Shown piece after piece: positions 10,033-23,169 of a stretch of DNA of 64,000 bases. Position 1 is the stretch's first letter, and each line of letters opens with the position of its first letter. Under the pieces are notes generated by a model. That model saw only the letters and a list, made by a program, of their open reading frames with translations, made no database searches and was not told the origin of the DNA. This DNA comes from Nymphaea colorata (Eukaryota; Streptophyta; Magnoliopsida; Nymphaeales; Nymphaeaceae), in NCBI RefSeq assembly GCF_008831285.2, contig NC_045142.1, positions 3,789,501 to 3,853,500 on the forward strand. The letters run 5' to 3'. Made by a program: the position numbers and the translations under genes.

Positions 10033-10740
10033 AACCTCAAGATTATGCGAGAAAGCAAGAACAATTAATTTTAGGGGGAACGTCCGACAAGAAATGGCTT
10101 CGCTAGCTGGGTGAAGGCGCAGCAGGTGTCTAAAATGGAGCCTTGTTGCACATTTGGGTACCTATGAGTAAAGCGTCTGAGTAGTAGTTTTTGCAACTAA
10201 AACAAAGCGGCCATTAACGCTTTCAGACAGTATTGTAAAAATAAGTTTGTGCCCATTTATGTGAATGGGGCAAAAAAAAATTACAAAAGTCATTTTAAAA
10301 AAAGTAAATGAAAAAAAAATGTATAACAATAAAAAGAAATAAAACATTTTAAAAAAAAAAATGATTAAAGTTTAACCGGTGCTATCGATTATGTTTGAAG
10401 AGGGGAGTGGAAAGTTAACACAGGCGTTGGAGGAGTACGTACAACGGCTCAGGCTCAAGAGGAGGCTCCACCGTCTGATGGTTCGCAACTAATTATGAAG
10501 AAGACCACCAACACGAGGAAAACTAAATGAGAACGAGTGGGAAGGGAGTCACGGTGACCGCAACGGAATGGGAAGATGAGGAGAGTCGCTTTTACGGGAG
10601 TTGGATAGAGGAAACATGGCACTTCTGATCTTCGGGAGACGAGTGTGGCGTTGTAGAACGATCGAGTGGGGAATAGGGCAGCGACCCGGTTACAGGATTC
10701 CTGTGGCCTTCTGGAGTACTCCAAGCATTTGCCCTTCAAA
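10033..10740. other. Intergenic, nothing recognised
   Basis: Open frames up to 94 codons occur, but none resembles a known protein and none has exon-like flanks. Confidence 0.3.
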
Positions 10741-10744
10741 AACC

Positions 10745-11115
10745 AGCACGGTCTGGCTTGGCTAGTTTAAAAATAAAATATAATTTTTAATTATAAAATA
10801 AATTTTTTTAATATAAAATATATTTGTTAATAATAAATATATATTATTAAAAAAAAGTAAAAAATATTTTTTAATCCTAAACAAATCAAATTAAACAAAA
10901 CCGAACTAACTCGGGCCAGCCTATCGAGCCCGGGTCAACGCCGGCTTCTTGGCCCGGTAAAGTTCGGTCTGATCAGGCCGGTCAGCCTGGTTGGGGTCCG
11001 GCCTGGCTCCGCCGGTTTAAAAATAAATTTTTTTATTATAAAATAATTTTTTATTATAAAATATATTTATTAATAATAAATATATATTATTAAAAAATTT
11101 CGGGCCGCGGCGGCC
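10745..11115. repeat. Duplicated AT-core/GC-rich repeat
   Basis: An A/T-rich block (10768-10855, ending AATAATAAATATATATTATT) is repeated at about 11020-11092. A GC-rich segment lies between (10912-11018: GGGCCAGCC, GCCCGGGTC, GGCCCGGT and similar words). It looks like two nested or tandem copies of the same MITE-like repeat as at 8236. Confidence 0.5.
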
Positions 11116-11744
11116 CACGCGCACGCTTTTCTCTTCCTTTCCTTTGTTGCCAACGCGAAAGGAACGGCAGGGAACCTGGTTTTCCTTTTATGAAAAAAGG
11201 AAAACAATACTTTGTCGATTGCCTTTGAATAATGGAGTCGCGCGCTTTCATTTCTCCGCGAAAATCGTCTTCGACTTGCACTATTAGACCTGCACGAGGG
11301 TGCAGACGGCGAGGAAAAGAATCGCCCTCAGCCAAGCGTTCCGTGAATAAACCGTCCGTGATTTTAAAAAGAGCGAGAAAGCAACTAATGTGATCGAAAC
11401 GACGGAAACAAATTGAAAAAGAGAGCAATAGTTTTCAAAAAGGAGCGTCAACTAACCAAAAAAGACAGTGGGGTTGATTGCCGCAGGTGCTTCTTCTTTC
11501 CGCTGCGGACCTAAGGGAACTGAAAATTTATTTTTATGAAAGAAGAGAGCTGCTTAAGAACTAGAAGAGACTAACCAAACAATTTCTTCAATTTTCCTGC
11601 TCAAACTGTTTATGGATTATCAGAAAATATCAGCAAGATCCGAGTTTGCAGGCGGCGTTTTCCATGGCATTTTCAACCGAGGATGTTGCAGAAATGGATG
11701 AAAGATTTTCGACGAGCATTTAAGCGGCCGTAGGCGCTTCCTTT
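11116..11744. other. Intergenic, nothing recognised
   Basis: A 112-codon minus frame (11428-11090) is not recognisable and lacks splice or family support. Confidence 0.3.
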
Positions 11745-12640
11745 TGGGTTGAAAAAACTAAAACATCAAATTTTCATCCGTAAACTACAAGATTGTTGCA
11801 AGAAAGTTACTCTGATTTCCCTTCCAATACAGCTGCTGGGATTCAGTCATGATTGGATAAGCAAAATGATTGTGTGCGTCAAGACAACCTCCTACACAGT
11901 TCTAATCGATGGAGAGGAGCGTTACACGTTCGGCAGCTACAGAGTGGAAGATCGCAGTATTGGCATTCCCAGGGTGCCGAGGCAATCTGCTGGAATAGGT
12001 GCCATTTTCTTCACAGATGATATTATGCTCCTCGGTAAAGGCACGCAGCAGTCCATTGTGAGCATTAAGATCTTCAAGAGTTGGAATTTCACGCTGGGCT
12101 GGTTTTAAACCAGCAGAAATCAAGATGTCTTGGTTTCAATATGGAATGATGGAATCTGAGGAAACAAAACGACTGGCAGACTTCCTTGGGTGGAGGGTGG
12201 AGGACCTCCCTTGCAAATACTTGGGTTTCCTTCTAGCTGAGTAGAAGCTTACTACTGAGATTTGCAGGGATCTTGTTTGATAAATTTGATAAGAAAATAA
12301 GCAAAATGACATGTCAATTTACTTTCTTATGGAGGACGCATATGCCTCATTGGGCATAATCTGCAATCCTTGCCCTTATATTGGATGCGGGCCTACAGAC
12401 TCCCTTAAGAGATTTTGCAAGCTATGGAAAGGTAAAGATGCAATTCCTATGGTTTGAAGTGGGGGATGGATGTAAGAAGATGCACCTGATTAAATCCTAA
12501 AGGGGAAGGTAGCACTGGGCTGAGAAGGTTAGAGGAAATCAATCTTCCTGGATTGGGCAGCAGGTTATGTAGAATCGTCAACTCTAACTCCAAGCCTTGG
12601 GAGTGGCTGCAGAGGAGACATATAGGAAGTTTCAGGCAGA
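11745..12640 (+). pseudogene. LINE (L1-type) reverse transcriptase remnant
   Basis: On the plus strand, from about 11745, the translation shows the order of LINE reverse transcriptase motifs. FSHDWISKMIVCVKTTSYTV (finger/palm segment before the 'vlinG' motif) is followed by a degraded 'RGLRQGDP' region and then FFTDDIMLLGKG, where TDD replaces the catalytic FADD. Further on, in shifted frames, come a GL(K)..KS..F-like segment and DLPCKYLGFLLAE, the KYLGFPL-like motif after the palm. Frameshifts and stops (a stop after LLAE) show it is dead. No poly(A) tail or target duplication was resolved, so the ends are approximate. Confidence 0.65.
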
Positions 12641-13811
12641 GTTTCAGCTAGGCCAGTGAAAATAAAAGTAATACGGAGTTTCTAACAAAATAGAATGCTT
12701 TATCTCAAAACTTTTTAAGAATCCAAAGTTTAACTTGTGGTCCATCTCAAACATTATAAGTACAGTCGTGGTTTAGGAATTTCGAAAATTTGAGATTTTA
12801 ATTGCCATAAATCCAACAATCTCCTGTTGTCTAGTTTTTTTTCGTGAAGCTGGCTATAAAGCCGGTTGGAATCCACCAAACACCAAACAGGGCACCCGTA
12901 GTTTATACATATGAGTAATTGCATGTTATATGTTAGTTGCACTCTTAAAAAAAAATTCAAAAAAAATGTTTTTTTTTTAAGCATATAAAACGCAAAAAGT
13001 ATGTCAGCAGTTTCAAACTTTCAATTTTTTCTGTTTTTTTTCTTTTTTAACGTTTTTTAATGTCAAACAGCTTGCTGTCATTATTTAATTTTTATTTGTT
13101 ACTTCCATACAGATTTTTTGTGTTTGTGTTGTTAGTTTCTCGCATGTTTTATTTTTCCTTCATTTTAGGTTTTTTCAATTTTAAAAAAATTATCATGTTT
13201 TTTTTTCCTATTATACCAAGAGAACCGTTGGCGTTTGAAATGTGAAAACATTTTTTTGTAACTATGGCTGCAGTTAAAGCAAATGTAAAGGCATTTATTC
13301 AGAAGTCCATTTTCAAGGCCTGACATCTTTGATATTAATGGAAGACGCCGAAATAAAAATTTAGCTTTTAGCGTAAGACCGATGTACAGGCATTTGGATG
13401 TGCACAGCTCTTGGATGCCTTCAACTTGAAAGGTAATGGCGTGAACAAGTTTTTCACTGCTTGTTTAATCTCAAACTTATAATCAATAAACTCGCCCCAT
13501 GATTTTTCTCTTTTCACATTGACAGTTGAGAAAAAAACAACAAGACGTTTACCTCTTATTAAAATTAATTATTAAATTATTTTCTTTACAATTTAGCCTT
13601 ATAGATATGATCTTAATAGTGATTTGATGAGAAACATATAATAAATTGTTTATTTTCTTATCTGGGGACGCCACCCAAATATATTTTCAAAAAAACATAT
13701 TAGAAAGTTCACATTTTGCATTTAATGTTTATAAAAATATTCGAAACTTCACTTTTCTTTAAAACATTTTTTAGCACGAAATTAAGAGATCTAGTTTTTA
13801 TCCCTTAAGTA
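12641..13811. other. Intergenic with a dispersed T-rich repeat
   Basis: 12983-13250 resembles 23170-23480: both carry TTTTTTAATGTCAAACAG, then TTATTTTTTATTTGTT-like and TATTTTTCC-like segments in the same order. This marks an unnamed interspersed repeat. No coding sequence is recognised. Confidence 0.4.
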
Positions 13812-15710
13812 GTATGGTATATGTCACTGCGGACGCCTGGAGGACCCGCGTACCGGTACCGGTACGCTGGTATGACAGTACCGTACGGCGGTACTTGGTG
13901 GTACGTTTAGATCTGGTTTCGGGTCGAAACCAGATCCAAACCATATTTCGATCCGGCTCAGGTTCTCCTTCTCCGCCTCTGTTACTGTTTCTTCTGAAAA
14001 GCTTCGACGACCGGTGGCGGTGGGACGACCGGTGGCGGTGGCGCCAATGGACGACCGGTGGACGGCAACCAGCAACGAAGGCGACGGCGGTGAATGGCGA
14101 GGGCACCGGAGGAGACAAGACGGTGAGTGGGCCGGCCTCTGTTTCTTCCTCTTTGATTTCTTTTTTTGTTTCACACAAATCTTCGAATTTCTATTTCATT
14201 AAGCATGATATGAAAGTTCATATTACGTATATTGGGCATAGATCTGACTCTTTGCTTTCCACCAACTATTTTGATTTCCACCAACTTAAGAAAAAAGGGT
14301 TTCGGTGCACTGAAAACCCTTCCCCTCTGAGCCTCTCTACTCTTGACGAGTAGCCTCCATTGGGCTTTCCAGCTTCCTATTTACTTCTTGCCGTTGAGAA
14401 AATGCTCTCAAACTGTTAAAGACACCTTTCTATGATTAATTGATTATGCATTGTCTAGTATGGACTTTTTTAATGATGTCCTCATGTGACACTGTGAAGA
14501 AATTTGCCTTAACTTTCCTTTCAACCAGGATGAGGTAACACTGATTTGGTATTCATGTGGAGAGGAGAGAAATTTGAAGCTAAGTTTACTTGCCATCATA
14601 GAATTGGTTTCTAGTACTTGTTCTTAGTTCCCATACTGTTTTCAGTGCTTTTCATGTGAAAGTTATTTTGATTTATTTTAGTTTCCTTATTTCCTTCAGG
14701 TTGTTTTTAGAAGATATCTACGTCCAGAAAAAGACTATCTTTCCTTCTCCTTGATATATAATAATGTTGAACGATCATGGATCTGATTAGTGGACGTTTG
14801 AGTATGTTACTTTTAGGCTACTTCAAAGGATCTTTAGGTGCACTATTTTTATAGTTGGTTGTTTCTGTTTGCACATTATTACTGGTCTGGTTCTGATCCC
14901 CTAATCTTCTCATATGCTATTACATATGAGAAAAGAGAAAAAAAAAATGGCAGCACGGCAATGGCAATCAGTCACACACCCTTCATGTGGGATTCAATCA
15001 TTTGAACAATGAACACAAAATGCAACAGAATTGCTCTTGATTGAGCACAAATATCAATATACTTTTATATGTCACTGATATATTATATAATATTTTTTTT
15101 ATATCCATATTCAAATTATGTTTTTCTAAATAATAATTGCTCTTTTCATTATCTTTGTTATTATAGTATGGCTGCCTCAAGTAAAGGGAAGGGAACTACT
15201 TCTACACCTACAAGTTCAAGTTGTGCATGGAAAGCTTCATCTCAGTTACAAGAGGACAAGCCATTATGGGGTTATGTGGAACAAAATTTACAATGAAATA
15301 TATTAATTCGAGATCTCAGTTTTTTTATGTTTCCTTTTTATGAGATTATATGTAGGAACTATGAAAGAAACATTTGATATGGTATGTAGGGATAATTTTA
15401 TGTTTTCTTTATGAGATGATACGTAAGGATAATTTTAGTTATGTTTTGAGATTATATCATTATGGTATGTAAGGATAACATTCCAGATGGTATGTTTTCT
15501 TTGAGATTATATCAATATGCTTGTCTTAACGATGTCATGATATCATTTTTTGTTTTTCTCAAAATTTATAATTTTTAAATTAAAAAACTAATATTATCGC
15601 ATAAAAAATATACCGTATCCGTACCATGATTTGCGAAAACGCCGTACTCGTACCCGTTTTCCCGTATCCATACCAGCACCCGTACCCGTACCCAGGTATA
15701 GATATATATA
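13812..15710 (+). mobile_element. hAT-like DNA transposon fragment with transposase start
   Basis: The region opens TATATGTCACTGCGGACGCC and is rich in GTACCGGTAC and GTACGG words. It ends near 15700 in the complementary CCGTACCCGTACCC pattern, like the ends of the elements at 21374 and 32738. A GC-rich leader-like block with a donor-like AAGACGGTGAGT (about 14117) precedes a short coding segment at 15170-15295. That segment starts MAASSKGKGTTSTPTSSSC and contains EDKPLWGYVE, which resembles the region just before the BED zinc finger of plant hAT transposases. It stops at 15293-15295 before any zinc finger. The termini are degraded and no target duplication was found. Confidence 0.5.
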
Positions 15711-15845
15711 TTGACCATTTATTTTTTCAAGATAGATTTTTGAAAAAAGATAAAGAGAAAAAATGAGATAAGTATTTTTCTTTCTAATATTAATTAACTA
15801 TTTTTTCTCCCACCAAGATTTTTTTTTTGAGGTCTTGCACCTAAA

Positions 15846-15848
<3 letters not shown>

Positions 15849-15888
<40 letters not shown>
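15849..15888. repeat. (CT)n microsatellite
   Basis: About twenty uninterrupted CT units. Confidence 0.95.
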
Positions 15889-15891
<3 letters not shown>

Positions 15892-16188
15892 TATTTATAC
15901 AAATAGTGTTAGGTGTTGGGCACTTAAGCTGCTAGACAGCTAAAGAACAATAAGAAACATGTGTGAGCTAATATTGAATTATGAAAATACTCTATCACCC
16001 TTTTGTCAGCTAATCTGAAAATGGGAAAGAGCTAAGATTGTTTCTTATTTGTCTAGCATCTAAGTGTCTAGCACCTGTTAATTTGTTTCATATAGTTCTC
16101 AATGCTCAAGACTTCAAGACTGTACGGCTTCGCAGGTTTGCACTAAGCCGTAAAGGAAACCATATGTTAATGCACCATACTAGTTGTG

Positions 16189-16236
16189 GAGGGGCGGAGG
16201 GAAGGGGGTCCGCATGGGCCATGGCTCGGGTGAGCG

Positions 16237-16287
<51 letters not shown>

Positions 16288-16412
16288 AAAAAATCAATTT
16301 ACTTTGGCCATAAAAAACCAAATTTTTTAGTTTAGTCCGACCCGTCGCTCCTCTTGATCCGATCTTCGAATCGTTTGGCCCGCCCTTAAAAAAAATCATG
16401 GCTCTGCCCTTA
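16189..16412. mobile_element. hAT-type MITE (CAGGGGCGGAG family), copy 3
   Basis: The element is 224 bp, from GAGGGGCGGAGGG to GGCTCTGCCCTTA, flanked by a perfect 8-bp duplication TAGTTGTG (16181-16188, 16413-16420). A (TA)n run at 16240-16285 has expanded inside it where copies 1 and 2 have an A/T-rich segment. Confidence 0.9.
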
Positions 16413-16420
16413 TAGTTGTG

Positions 16421-17900
16421 CATATATCCAGGTCGACTTAGACAAGCAACCTTTTGACCAGATTCTTTTACTTCTTAATTGGGTCTGATGAGCTTCATTG
16501 TGACTGCTTCTATTGTTAGTCTGTGAGCCACCTTCGCCTCGACCGATTGGATTCTTTTACAAAGATGCGTCTAGTTAATGAACTTGCAACTTCTTAATAC
16601 GAAGCAAGGCTGTTTGATGTAGTGTTTCTAAACCACTCAATCGACTTGTTTGGAAGTTCGCCGATGTTTTATGCAGCCAAATGGTTAGACAGACTCTTGC
16701 TAGATGATGTCAAGGTCCCAACTCCGGCATTGTGCTTGAAGTTCATAAGTCGTCTCGCCTTTGAGGCATCAATATTCTGCCGAGCGAAACCCAATAAGGT
16801 CTAGGTTCCATAAGGGAGGGCAACCAATGAACTAATCTGAATGCTGAGACCCGTGTAACAAATAAAAAAACTTTCATTATGCAACAAGAATCCTGGACAC
16901 CGAAAAACCCTACAAGAATGGTTCATGATATTGATTTTCCGACAGTAGCCCCATTGGTCCATTTCCTTTCTTATTCCAAAACAAAATAATCTGATTTCAA
17001 ATTAAGTGTGGACTTGAAATCCACCAATCCAGCTATCATGGATTCAAATTGGCTCCCATCTGAGATTTAACCTTAATGATTATGCGCAGATGACACCCTC
17101 AAAAAAATGGTGATACCCAAGAACGTCAATTTTTTTCTGAAAATTAGAGTTTACAAAAAACTAGTTAAAAAGGTCTGGATTAGAAAGCTAAGTTAATTTA
17201 TTAGGAAGTCAAGAGCTAGAAGTATGGGAAAAATCAGACTTCAGTTTTTTGTGCGGGCCCTAGTAGGCAAACCCTAACCCATTTCTCATTCAGATCATAT
17301 TCAACCATATACAAAGAAGGCCAGAATTCGGACATAATCACCTGGATCTCGCCAATCTAATAAATCCGACTTGGACCATTGTAGGCTACGCCTGCGCCCA
17401 CCAAACCGGCGCTGGCAGACTCATAAACGAGCACGATCCTTGCCCCACTTTGAAAGAAGTCAAATCTAAAACACAGCACGCATAGATATAAAGTTAAACA
17501 GGAAGAAAGGGAAACGAAAGAAAAGTACCCCATGATACAATAAACTCATCGAAGAGCAAAGACTAAAAAACATTAGGGTTTTTTCCTCACGTTTGCTTGG
17601 CCCATAAATGTAAAATTGAGGGAAAGACGAACATTAATCAAAATACGAACTTTCCTTTTCATATTTAATCAAAGAATCAAGTGTGCGACCTATGTTCCTT
17701 GCCCCCCATCTAAAACTATACAACTTTTTCTCTTTCATCTTATTCACCAGGTGTTCTTTTTCTTCATATGGATTTCCAAGGAGAAACCAAGCTAAAAATT
17801 CAACAACGTGCTGCTTTCCTACAACAAAAAATTCGCAGCGACGATTACTACAAAAGAGGAGAGAAAAAAACACATCGGTGCAGAAGAAACAATTCTGAAT
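16421..17900. other. Downstream flank of the PHD/GNAT gene
   Basis: No gene is recognised. The part adjoining 17900 should be the 3' untranslated region of the minus-strand PHD/GNAT gene. A minus-strand AATAAA occurs at about 17202-17197, but it is 700 bp past the stop codon, so the true cleavage site is unresolved. Confidence 0.35.
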
Positions 17901-20900
17901 CTACAACTTGGTAACGGGGCCACTGCAGCAAATCTGCGGTTGGGGCAACTCCTTCGCAAGCATGGACGTCCCCTGGAATACCATCATCGGCAGGTCCCTC
18001 GTATACCTCCGTAACTGCACATGCAACAGATTTTGTCAGACAATGCACAGGCATACATGCAGAAAAATCCACAAGAGGGATGAGGGCAGAAGCGTCATGA
18101 ACACATAACAGAAAGCAATCCACGAGAAGCAAAAGGAAGGCTCCATGTGAGCCACCCATGCTAAACCCATTCAAATCATGGAAAGGGATCCATGTTTTCC
18201 CACCAACATCAATCTGAGGACAATCTCTCAAGAACGGTAAAGAAGAGACCCCTGACAATGACTACCATCAAGTATGCCCTGACTTGTTTCTGTCGTTAAA
18301 CAGGCTCATGATAGCTGCTGAACATCAGCACAAATATATGATACCTAAATTATAGAAGTTATTTAGCTTGAGATGTGAAGCAACTCTAAAAGAAAACAAA
18401 TATTATATTATACCTTATCGTGCATGGTGTGCTGAACGTTTTCCTTCATGTCAAATAGATCTAACGCTAACAGTTAAAAGGAGCAACTCAAAAATGACAA
18501 TGACTCGTTGTCTGGCAATCATCATAACTCGAAGATCAAGAAACATAGGTAGCCACGAAAGCGATAATGACACCATGTAGAAACTCTATGTGCAATTGAC
18601 TGCATAATTGCCTTATCCACCAGTAATGTATGGGGTGATAAAATTACCTCTTCATCAGACAACTTGTTAAAACCAAATTTTTTTGTCCAAATAGATTCAG
18701 CTCCTTCAGCAGCAGGGAGAACAAGGTTCTTCACGTTCAAGTTAGCCAATAAGCTCCCGATACAAGAGAACAAGGATTGGAAGTAACCCTGGAAAAATCA
18801 AATTCATAGAAGATGATAAACAACGAAGGCAGAAAAGCAGCACTTCACAAGTGCCCCATCAAAAAAGGTGTATTGCATCATTCAAAGTTTTATCACTTGT
18901 TCTAAAATCAATAACCTAACAAGCAACCATGAGGAGATACTTAATCTTCTGTTTTTGCACCAACCACAACTTCAGAAAAGGGAAACTTTTTCCAATTTGA
19001 ATGGGTCACAGGAAGACATGCACAGAGCACAGACAAAGTATAGTCACCCAAAGAAGTATAAAACGAAAAAATAGATCTTATGACTGATAGGAAATTGACA
19101 CATCAACCACTATCTCTTAACTGTTCCGACTCAGTACTTGAGAGAAAATTTATGTGTAGAAGCAGCACTTCGTCCAAGTGAATAAAATCATACAAAAACA
19201 AGGGTCCCTAAATAGACTGTGACACTACTAGCTTCTGAAAAATCGTACACACAAAACAATATTAAGCTGCTTACAAATGATGGGTTTGCCTTAATTTTTC
19301 CAAGGTCTAACTGATGAACTGAATCTCAATGGGCATGGACATCTTCATTGCCTCGATGCTTGAAGGATCTGACATATAGTTACAGATAGCTTAACAAAGA
19401 CCTTATCTGGCTATCAGAAAAGGGTGAATTCTATATATTCTCACACAAACATGCCTCCAGTCAAAGAATACAGCTACTTTTATCAAGCCTACAATATGAC
19501 TTGTCGACATTTGAACAGGAATCAACGGTGGAACTTATCCTACACAGACTGCATTGCAACATATTGCATGACATGTAACATAATGGTTGGACAAACCATT
19601 ATATAAACCATTACAACCAATGTTGTAAAAACAATATCGTAACCGGCATCTATCAGGCTAACAGATATACTGTATTGTAATTTGTAAAATATATCATAAT
19701 ATCGTAAATGTATAATAAAAGTATTTTTTAATTAAAAAATAGAAAAATAGAGAAAAAATCAGGAAAAGTCAAAAAAAATTGTCGTTGATTCCATGCAAGA
19801 AAAATAGAGCTTTCATGTTTTTGTATAGAAGAGCCTATGTTCCCTTCCAAATAAAAATAAATGTTTTATGAATAAGTTGTTTCAAGACTCCAAGGATTAT
19901 AAGTCATGCATAACAAAAACTTATTTATTTGATCCCCATTTACTATCTTCTAAATAATGCAAATAGAAATTCATATATTGCTAGAAATAAATTCGTAGTC
20001 AAGGTTCATTGTCAAATTTAATTATTTATTCAAACCCAATAATGTTTATATTCAAAGTTCAAACCAGGTATTGTATCATAACATATTGTACATATCACAT
20101 AATGGTTGGGAAAACCATTATATAAACCCTTACAACCAGTTATAGGGGAGTAATCTCCAGATCTTACAGCACAGGACTGTAGTCTGTAATATACAATACA
20201 CCCCATACATTGTGAAGTGGATCTGGCAGGGGAAAAAATTGATCAGATCTATCTGTGGAAGATCAGTTTGTGGCGGTCTTCCTTTTTTTAATGCATAACA
20301 ATTTATACAGTGTACGCCTGAAAGGTATATAATCTTCATAGATTTCTACTTCTCGTTGAAGATATGACTTCAAATGGCCCAGCATGTTAAGGCCTAAGGG
20401 TGCACTCAAGTGGAAAAAGATAATAAGCTATAACCGATTCATAAGTTTTCTAAGAAAGAGACTGCCTCTGGCAAAACATATTTAGCCACAATGCATGGAA
20501 AATGTGGGCCCATGCACCTCTAGGTCCTTTAGTGATCTGCCAAGAACTCTGAAATGACAATGTACACAAATGATTGATGGTCTAAAAGCCAAAAAATTGA
20601 AGAAAAATATATATATATCAAGATGGAAAATGTTGAAAACAGCTATAGTGAGACCCAGAAAGGTGGAGGGTAAGGATGATATTAACCTTTTCCTGATCCT
20701 ACTAATACTAGCATAAAATCATATGCAGCTCGTTTGAAGGCAAAAATGAAGTGCACATCAAGTAACTCCAGTGTAATAAGTCTGTAGAAGAGCACTCAGT
20801 AACAGATCAAGTGTTTCTGCTTCAATTAGAAGATTTTTTTTCCTTCTTAAACTATTTTGGTTTGTTAGCTTGATATTCCAATAACTACGACTCCTACAAA

Positions 20901-22569
20901 CATATGGTCAATAACGCAGTTGATAGATGGCTTTAATTCTATGATGCACGCATTTTAGCTAATGCAGCAAATACATTTTATTTACAAGTTATGGCAAGTG
21001 AAATCATTTCTATAAGCCCAAGGCATAAAATGCTCTCCTATCATTAGGTGAAAGGAAAAATTCTTAATGCAAATGTTAAAGAAATAGAAACATATTGGGA
21101 TGAGTTAATATTAATATTGAATTGGAGCGGAACAATGTTTCGATCATGGCAAATTGAAGGCTCAATACAAGAACAAGAACGTCAATAAATTCCCTTACAT
21201 ACTGTCCTAAAGGAATTATGTTTCTAAATCTATTAATTTGTTTAAATAATCTTCTGTTTGATGATATGTGAAATAAATAGGAAGTGTAAATATTGTGCAG
21301 TTCATCACAAATAATAGCTACAAATAGAATGTCGACTTCAGTATCATTCATTTTTTGCATTTCATCTACTATTCTATGTCACACGGGTACTCCTCTTAAG
21401 GAGGAGTACCCGCACGGTACCGGTACGCCCGTGGGTGCGGGAGGGGTGCTGCGTTGACCGTACTGGGTACGGTCAATGCACTCAAGGTCATTTTCGACCT
21501 TTTTTAGACTCGGTCAAAGTTGACCGAGTCCAATTCTGTCTGATTTTAATGTTAACTTTTTTTTACATTTTCATGTTTTAAACCATTTTAACGTTTTTAA
21601 CATTAAATATATCGAAACCCTCAAACCCTTTTTCGTTTTGTTTCATCTCGTGCATTTCTTCTTCTCTCACCGACGACCACTCATGCCGACCAGCGAAGAA
21701 AGGGGCGGAGACCGGCGGCTGCAGGCGGTGAGAGGCGATGGCAGATGATCTCTTCAGCCTCTGAGGTTCCTCTCTCTCTCTCTCTCTTGGCCTGTCGGCC
21801 GACGGTGGGGCTGGTACACTCCCTTCCCCACCGGAACCGGCTCACCGAAGTCTCTCATCCAATTCGACCTCTCTTCTAACTCCGTGAACGGCTCCCTGTT
21901 GGTAACTTGTCCGCCCTTATCGGGATTCTAAACCTCTCGTTCAATGCGTTCTCTCTTGTTTCCTATCTTTCTATGTCCCTCAATCTAAATACAGTATGCG
22001 TATTTGTGTTTTATGCATTCGTTTTGGGCTAGTTTGATTTTCCATTTGTGTTTGTCTGTTGCCTTGCAGTTTAGTTTCTGATGAAAATCTAGTACATATA
22101 TTTTAGTTTTATGCATTAGTTTAAGCTAGTTTGGTTTCCCATTCATGTTTGTCCATTGCAGTTTAGTTTATGATTAGTAGCAATGTTTGATTTGTGTTTC
22201 TACTTAGTGTTTTTAGTTTGAGGATTGTTCGAGACTATGGTTTTGTTGTGGATTTCCCATTTGTTTGTGATTTCTCAGATTTATCTCTGGTTTTCTCATT
22301 TTGTTGGTGGTTTAAACTTGTGTGCTGCTTGGCTTTGTGCTTTTTTAAGAACCCATTAGCAGTCGTTTAAACTTCTGTGCTGCTTATTGTTATGTGTTTT
22401 TCTTGTGAGCAGTCGAATAGGGCCTCTATGCTATCAACATTGTTGCATTAGGTCTGTGTTTTGTTTTTTCCTTTCTTTTTCATTCACCAAAACTTGATTT
22501 TTCCTATCTATCTTTGGGTTCCGGCAAGGCGCCAAGTATTTTTTTGGCAGTTCATTATATGTTTGCAAT

Positions 22570-22602
<33 letters not shown>

Positions 22603-23129
22603 AATATATATATATATATATGTCTGCGTGTGTGTACGACCGTACCGCCGCACCCAAATTTTTTGAAAATGATCTGTACTCGTACCTATGTGACATAGCT
22701 GTTATTCAGTGCATCAAACTTATACTTGAATATCTTGGCCAGATGAATTAAATGACATCAACTGTTGAACAATGCTGATGGATCAAAATACATTCATAAT
22801 CATGTCACGTTTTGAGTTTGATAAGAAAATATACACATGGAAGCAAGTTCATTAAGCCTCCACAAACTAAATTTCGTACAAATCTTAGTCACATGGTTGC
22901 TTCAGTAAAGCCCCCATACTCGTGTCACCATACCCATATCGAAAGTGCTATCTGGAAACACTTGGGTACTTTTTAGATCAAAACTGATCCAAACAACCTA
23001 ATTTTACTTTATTAAATTTTGTATAACTCAGTTTTTATTCTGTGTTTTAGAGTTATTGTTCATTAACGTATAATGTTTTTATTTATACCCCTTGTTTAAT
23101 GCTTTCATTTTGATTTTTTTTTGTGTTAT

Positions 23130-23169
<40 letters not shown>

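Noticed and set aside
13798-14353. Overlapping 116-179-codon frames on both strands
   Set aside because: They come from GGTACC- and GGTGGCGG-rich low-complexity DNA at the end of a hAT-like element. No domain was recognised and composition explains the lack of stops.
17848-18258. 136-codon minus frame over the last exon
   Set aside because: It is a different frame from the GNAT C-terminus; the family-like frame is LRRYTRDLPMMVFQGTSML.
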